A stretch of DNA of 64,000 bases from assembly GCA_023443455.1 (NCBI GenBank), contig JAEZUE010000004.1:129214-193213 (forward strand), in the 5' to 3' direction. Position numbers and translations under genes: made by a program. The notes below the pieces were generated by a model. The model had not been told where the DNA came from. It made no database searches and was given only the letters and a program-made list of their open reading frames with translations. Of this stretch, positions 61,818 through 64,000 are shown piece after piece. Numbering within the stretch: position 1 is the stretch's first letter; each line of letters starts with the position of its first letter. This DNA is from Verrucomicrobiota bacterium. Lineage in GTDB: Bacteria > Verrucomicrobiota > Verrucomicrobiia > Opitutales > Opitutaceae.

Positions 61818-62386
61818 AAATTGTATATTTAGTTGATCTCGATCCTGGATACTTCGCACTAAATGCATGCGAAGAATCGCAGTGGAAAGGAATGTTCGAA
61901 CGATTTCGGCCTGACGTAAGGGTTATTGATAAATGGGCGCGGACTCGTTTCTATGCCGATGATCCTTTGGCAAAAAAGCAGGGCGATTTCTGCGGCTTCG
62001 GATTTTCCGGCTTCTTTGGAATTCGCGAGCCAGTATTTATGAGTAAGCTAGGGCTAGCAATGGGTGAATGGGGGGAGTTTTTGGAGGCCGAACTCGAAGA
62101 TCCTCGAGAGAAGTTTTGGATCTATAACCTACTTACTTGCTACAATTGCCTTGATACGGAGAATACGGTTTTCCGAAAGGCGCCTCGATCAGATGTTGTT
62201 CTTGGTATCGAAAAATATTCTTTCAAATTCGAAAGAATAGGGTCTTCATTATTTAAGATCCCTGAGTTTCCGTGCTCGCATATCTTTGCGGCAAGTGGCC
62301 TTTGTAATGATGATGATTTCGTCGAAATCTATCGGAGCTGCAACTTTACTGGACTTCGTTTTGAAGAGGTGTGGAGAGATGTATGA
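61811..62386 (+). CDS. Putative immunity protein (Imm11/DUF1629-like)
   Basis: A 191 aa cytoplasmic protein directly downstream of the AHH toxin, overlapping it by seven bases. Its start reads MVKIVYLVDLDPGYFALNAC, and the C-terminal part has SSLFKIPEFPCSHIFAASGL and CNFTGLRFEEVWRDV, the closing pattern (ligand-like TGL-FE-VW) seen in Imm11/DUF1629 immunity proteins. No signal or membrane segment is present, as expected for protection in the cytoplasm. Base composition is AT-rich like the toxin. Pairing by position is strong; family assignment is by resemblance only. Confidence 0.72.
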   Translation: MVKIVYLVDLDPGYFALNACEESQWKGMFERFRPDVRVIDKWARTRFYADDPLAKKQGDFCGFGFSGFFGIREPVFMSKLGLAMGEWGEFLEAELEDPREKFWIYNLLTCYNCLDTENTVFRKAPRSDVVLGIEKYSFKFERIGSSLFKIPEFPCSHIFAASGLCNDDDFVEIYRSCNFTGLRFEEVWRDV

Positions 62387-62388
62387 CA

Positions 62389-62423
62389 GTACCGAAGGGA
62401 AGTGACCTGTCCCCCTTCGGTAC
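62389..62423. repeat. Inverted repeat directly after the immunity gene
   Basis: GTACCGAAGGG (62389-62399) and CCCTTCGGTAC (62413-62423) form a perfect 11-bp stem with a 13-base loop, starting 3 bp after the immunity stop. There is no T tract, so it is more likely a mobile-element end than a terminator. Confidence 0.7.
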
Positions 62424-62441
62424 GATCGGGGGACGGAAAAA

Positions 62442-62465
62442 GGGGGCATTACGTTATCTTTGCGG
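62442..62465 (-). repeat. Decayed RAYT-type repeat
   Basis: GGGGGCATTACGTTATCTTT resembles the inverted unit GGGGTCATTACGATAAGTTT at 63709-63728, with several changes. It is probably an older copy of the same repeat. Confidence 0.45.
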
Positions 62466-62497
62466 TCGATTCGGAGAAGCGTGTCAGGCATCGAATC

Positions 62498-62651
62498 GTA
62501 AGCGCCCGACGGGGTGCCACGTAGGCAGAGGTGCGCGAGGGCGGTATGATCGTGGCGATGAACAAGCGCACGATCGAGACGGAGATCATCGAGACCGGGG
62601 AGCAACGCGGCGGACGCGGTCGGCGGATCACGCCGGCAGCGCGTCGGGCGG
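62498..62651 (+). repeat. 155-bp direct repeat, copy 1 (left end of an IS66-like element)
   Basis: It is nearly identical to 63102-63256. Each copy spans about 60 bp of upstream sequence and the first 31 codons of a small transposase-associated gene beginning MNKR(T/A)IETEIIETGEQR. The two copies flank an IS4-like transposase fragment. Confidence 0.85.
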
Positions 62652-62689
62652 TCGGAAACAGGGGTCAAACCAGAATGGCGCTAAGATAA
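62558..62689 (+). pseudogene. Truncated IS66-like orfA (tnpA), copy 1
   Basis: A 43-codon remnant reading MNKRTIETEIIETGEQRGG then RGRRITPAARRA. It breaks off at codon 31 compared with the longer copy at 63163 and runs into unrelated VGNRGQTRMALR before a TAA. It is the start of an IS66-type accessory (TnpA) gene cut by another insertion. Confidence 0.65.
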
Positions 62690-62695
62690 GGGGCG

Positions 62696-63118
62696 TCATC
62701 GTTGGTTTCGCGAAGGGGAAACGACCATGCGTTTTCTGGGGCTGGTAAGGAACTGATACGACTTGGGACGGCGTTTTCGCGCGCGAGGTTCAACCCGGTT
62801 TGGGCGATCTGGATTCTGGTCTGCGGCAATGACGCGGAGCAGTTCCTGTCTCGCTCGTTTGAAGACGAACATCGCGGGGGCGAACAGCGGCGTCCACTGT
62901 CTGAGTGTGTCGACCGTTCCCTTGAAGCTGAGTCGTGGAAGATCGACACCGTGGGTCCACGAGGCTTCGAGCATGAGCGCACGCACAAGGTTGTGGGCGA
63001 TCACCTGCATCCAGACCTCTTTCTCGACCAACTCCGGAGTCTGACAGCGCACCACATCGAGGCCGAGGGTGGTCTTGATGTCGCGGAAACACAGCTCGAC
63101 GGTAAGCGCCCGGCCGGG
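62696..63118 (-). pseudogene. IS4-family transposase, C-terminal fragment
   Basis: Read on the minus strand, YEAPGRALTVELCFRDIKTT is followed by LGLDVVRCQTPELVEKEVWM and QVIAHNLVRALMLEASWTHG. This is the C-terminal part of an IS4-type DDE transposase, including the region of the catalytic Glu. The N-terminal two thirds are missing. It lies between the two 155-bp direct repeats and ends with KRMVVSPSRNQR. It cannot be active. Confidence 0.7.
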
Positions 63119-63256
63119 TGCCTCGTAGGCAGAGGCGTGTGTAGGCGGTAGGATGGTGCGCGATGAACAAGCGCGCGATCGAGACGGAGATCATCGAGAC
63201 CGGGGAGCAACGCGACGGACGCGGTCGGCGGATCACGCCGGCAGCGCGTCGGGCGG
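63102..63256 (+). repeat. 155-bp direct repeat, copy 2
   Basis: It matches 62498-62651 with about a dozen and a half differences, most of them upstream of the shared gene start. Here the gene continues a further 30 or so codons of family sequence. Confidence 0.85.
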
Positions 63257-63405
63257 AGTATGTGGAGGCATACCGACGCAGCGGTTTGACCCAGGCGGCG
63301 TTCGCACGGCGCGAGGGGCTGCGGTACCCGACGTTCGCGCATTGGGTGCGCAGCCCAAAAGGGTCAAACCCTTATGTCTGTGGTATTCTCAACCCGACCG
63401 AGTAG
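63163..63405 (+). pseudogene. Truncated IS66-like orfA (tnpA), copy 2
   Basis: An 80-codon frame. MNKRAIETEIIETGEQRDG is followed by an HTH-like part, RRAEYVEAYRRSGLTQAAFA and RREGLRYPTFAHWVRS, typical of IS66-family accessory protein TnpA. After about codon 64 it passes into unrelated KGSNPYVCGILNPTE, so the C-terminus has been replaced. No IS66 TnpB or TnpC is nearby. It is probably non-functional, though the HTH is complete. Confidence 0.65.
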
Positions 63406-63481
63406 CGTGCTCCGGTGATGGGTACGATCCGGGATGATAGGTAACACTTAATCCGGGCTGATGGGTTACACATAGGGCGCG

Positions 63482-63700
63482 ATGCCCTGGAACGAAGTAA
63501 CCCACATGGAAGAACTCATACGATTCGTCACGCTGGCGCGTGGCGGGCATTTCACGATGACCGATCTGTGCGAGCAGTTCGGGATCAGCCGGAAGGTCGG
63601 CTACAAGCACTTGGCGCGATACCAGGCCGAAGGTTTGGCGGGGCTGAGGCCGCGCAGCCACGCGCCGAACAACTGTCCGCATCGCACCGACGAGGCGTAG
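63482..63700 (+). pseudogene. IS481-like transposase, N-terminal fragment
   Basis: A 72-codon fragment: MPWNEVTHMEELIRFVTLAR, then an HTH (FTMTDLCEQFGISRKVGYKH) and LAGLRPRSHAPNNCPHRTDE. This matches the first domain of IS481-family transposases, which continue into a DDE domain. The frame ends at the TAG at 63698-63700, two bases before the RAYT-type repeat. The catalytic domain is lost, apparently by insertion of the element that follows. Confidence 0.7.
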
Positions 63701-63701
63701 G

Positions 63702-63732
63702 AATTAAGGGGTCATTACGATAAGTTTGCAAT
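63702..63732 (-). repeat. RAYT-type repeat, inverted copy 3
   Basis: On the minus strand it reads CAAACTTATCGTAATGACCC, one base different from copies 1 and 2. It lies 28 bp upstream of the Y1 transposase start, as expected for a terminal repeat of that element. Confidence 0.8.
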
Positions 63733-63760
63733 CGGAGGCCGGATGGTTTGAGTGGCGGGC

Positions 63761-64000
63761 ATGGTACGCAAACTTCGACTGGAGGAGGAGGGCGGGATCT
63801 ATCACGTGATCAACCGCGGCAACTACCGGCAGTGGATCTTCCGGGAGGATGGTGCGAAGGCGGCGTTCGTGAAAGCGATGGGGGAATGCTGCGAACGGTT
63901 CGGCTGGGAGCTGCATGCATACTGCATCATGGGCAACCACTTCCATCTGGCCGTCGAGACGCCGCGGGCGAACCTGAGCGAAGGCATGCGGTGGCTGCAG
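63761..64000 (+). CDS. REP-associated tyrosine transposase (Y1/HUH), partial
   Basis: The first 80 codons of a Y1 transposase running off the window. MVRKLRLEEEGGIYHVINRG is the typical RAYT start, and CIMGNHFHLAVETPRANLSE holds the metal-binding His-X-His (HFH) of the HUH fold. The catalytic tyrosine should lie beyond the window. Single-domain RAYTs mobilise or maintain REP-type palindromes; the repeat just upstream is a candidate target. Whether the gene is intact cannot be known. Confidence 0.85.
   Translation, partial: MVRKLRLEEEGGIYHVINRGNYRQWIFREDGAKAAFVKAMGECCERFGWELHAYCIMGNHFHLAVETPRANLSEGMRWLQ

Noticed and set aside
60674..64000. Integrative element inserted at tRNA-Arg by the Xer-like recombinase
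   Set aside because: The tRNA is 2.7 kb from the island with trpC and mazG between them, no direct repeat of the tRNA end was seen, and the recombinase has housekeeping Xer length and context.

Overview
The window is about 68% GC apart from one AT-richer island near the right end. The gene content suggests an Opitutaceae-type member of the Verrucomicrobiota: a large three-domain IspG, an SGNH hydrolase whose tail resembles C-terminal segments I associate with this phylum, linked rhamnose and lactate genes, many palindromic intergenic repeats, and Gram-negative envelope genes (kdsB, TonB-domain proteins, opgG/opgH). The assignment comes from gene content only.

Layout. 0.1-4 kb: msrA, trxB, tatD, an HPr-like protein and kdsB. 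4.1-7.2 kb: two exported TonB-domain proteins and a chemoreceptor, with two flagellar-type sigma28-like promoters upstream. 7.3-12 kb: carA, a decayed fragment of a second chemoreceptor, a lysine 2,3-aminomutase-like enzyme, a third sigma28-like promoter aimed at a very short terminator-bounded transcript, a pRiA4b-type protein and a membrane-anchored nuclease. 12-24 kb: dnaA with a possible origin region, ispG, a PAS-rich hybrid histidine kinase, scpA with a coupled small gene, a response regulator-phosphatase and argC. 24-31 kb: lutABC behind rhaB-rhaI with a divergent AraC regulator. This fits a route from L-rhamnose through lactaldehyde and lactate to pyruvate, but the aldolase and lactaldehyde dehydrogenase are not here. 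31-50 kb: membrane and exported proteins, a nitronate monooxygenase-like enzyme, two large GT-C glycosyltransferases, an M3 peptidase, a HIT protein, a GH9 glycosidase, an HTH-EIIA fusion, a Ski2-like helicase and a DUF2059 protein. 50-58 kb: a TPR protein, two long palindromes, and a tight five-gene run ribE-udg-opgG-orf-opgH. 57.9-60.7 kb: tRNA-Arg(CCG), trpC, mazG and a XerC/D recombinase.

From 60.7 kb the sequence changes character. A 5'-truncated Hint-AHH polymorphic toxin gene and its overlapping immunity gene are AT-richer than everything around them. Fragments of IS66-, IS4- and IS481-like transposases follow, and a REP-associated (Y1/HUH) transposase runs off the edge. A short repeat that I infer belongs to that transposase recurs on both sides of the toxin-immunity cassette.

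No CRISPR array, rRNA operon or intact prophage is visible. Protein functions come from reading motifs in the translated sequence. No database search was run.
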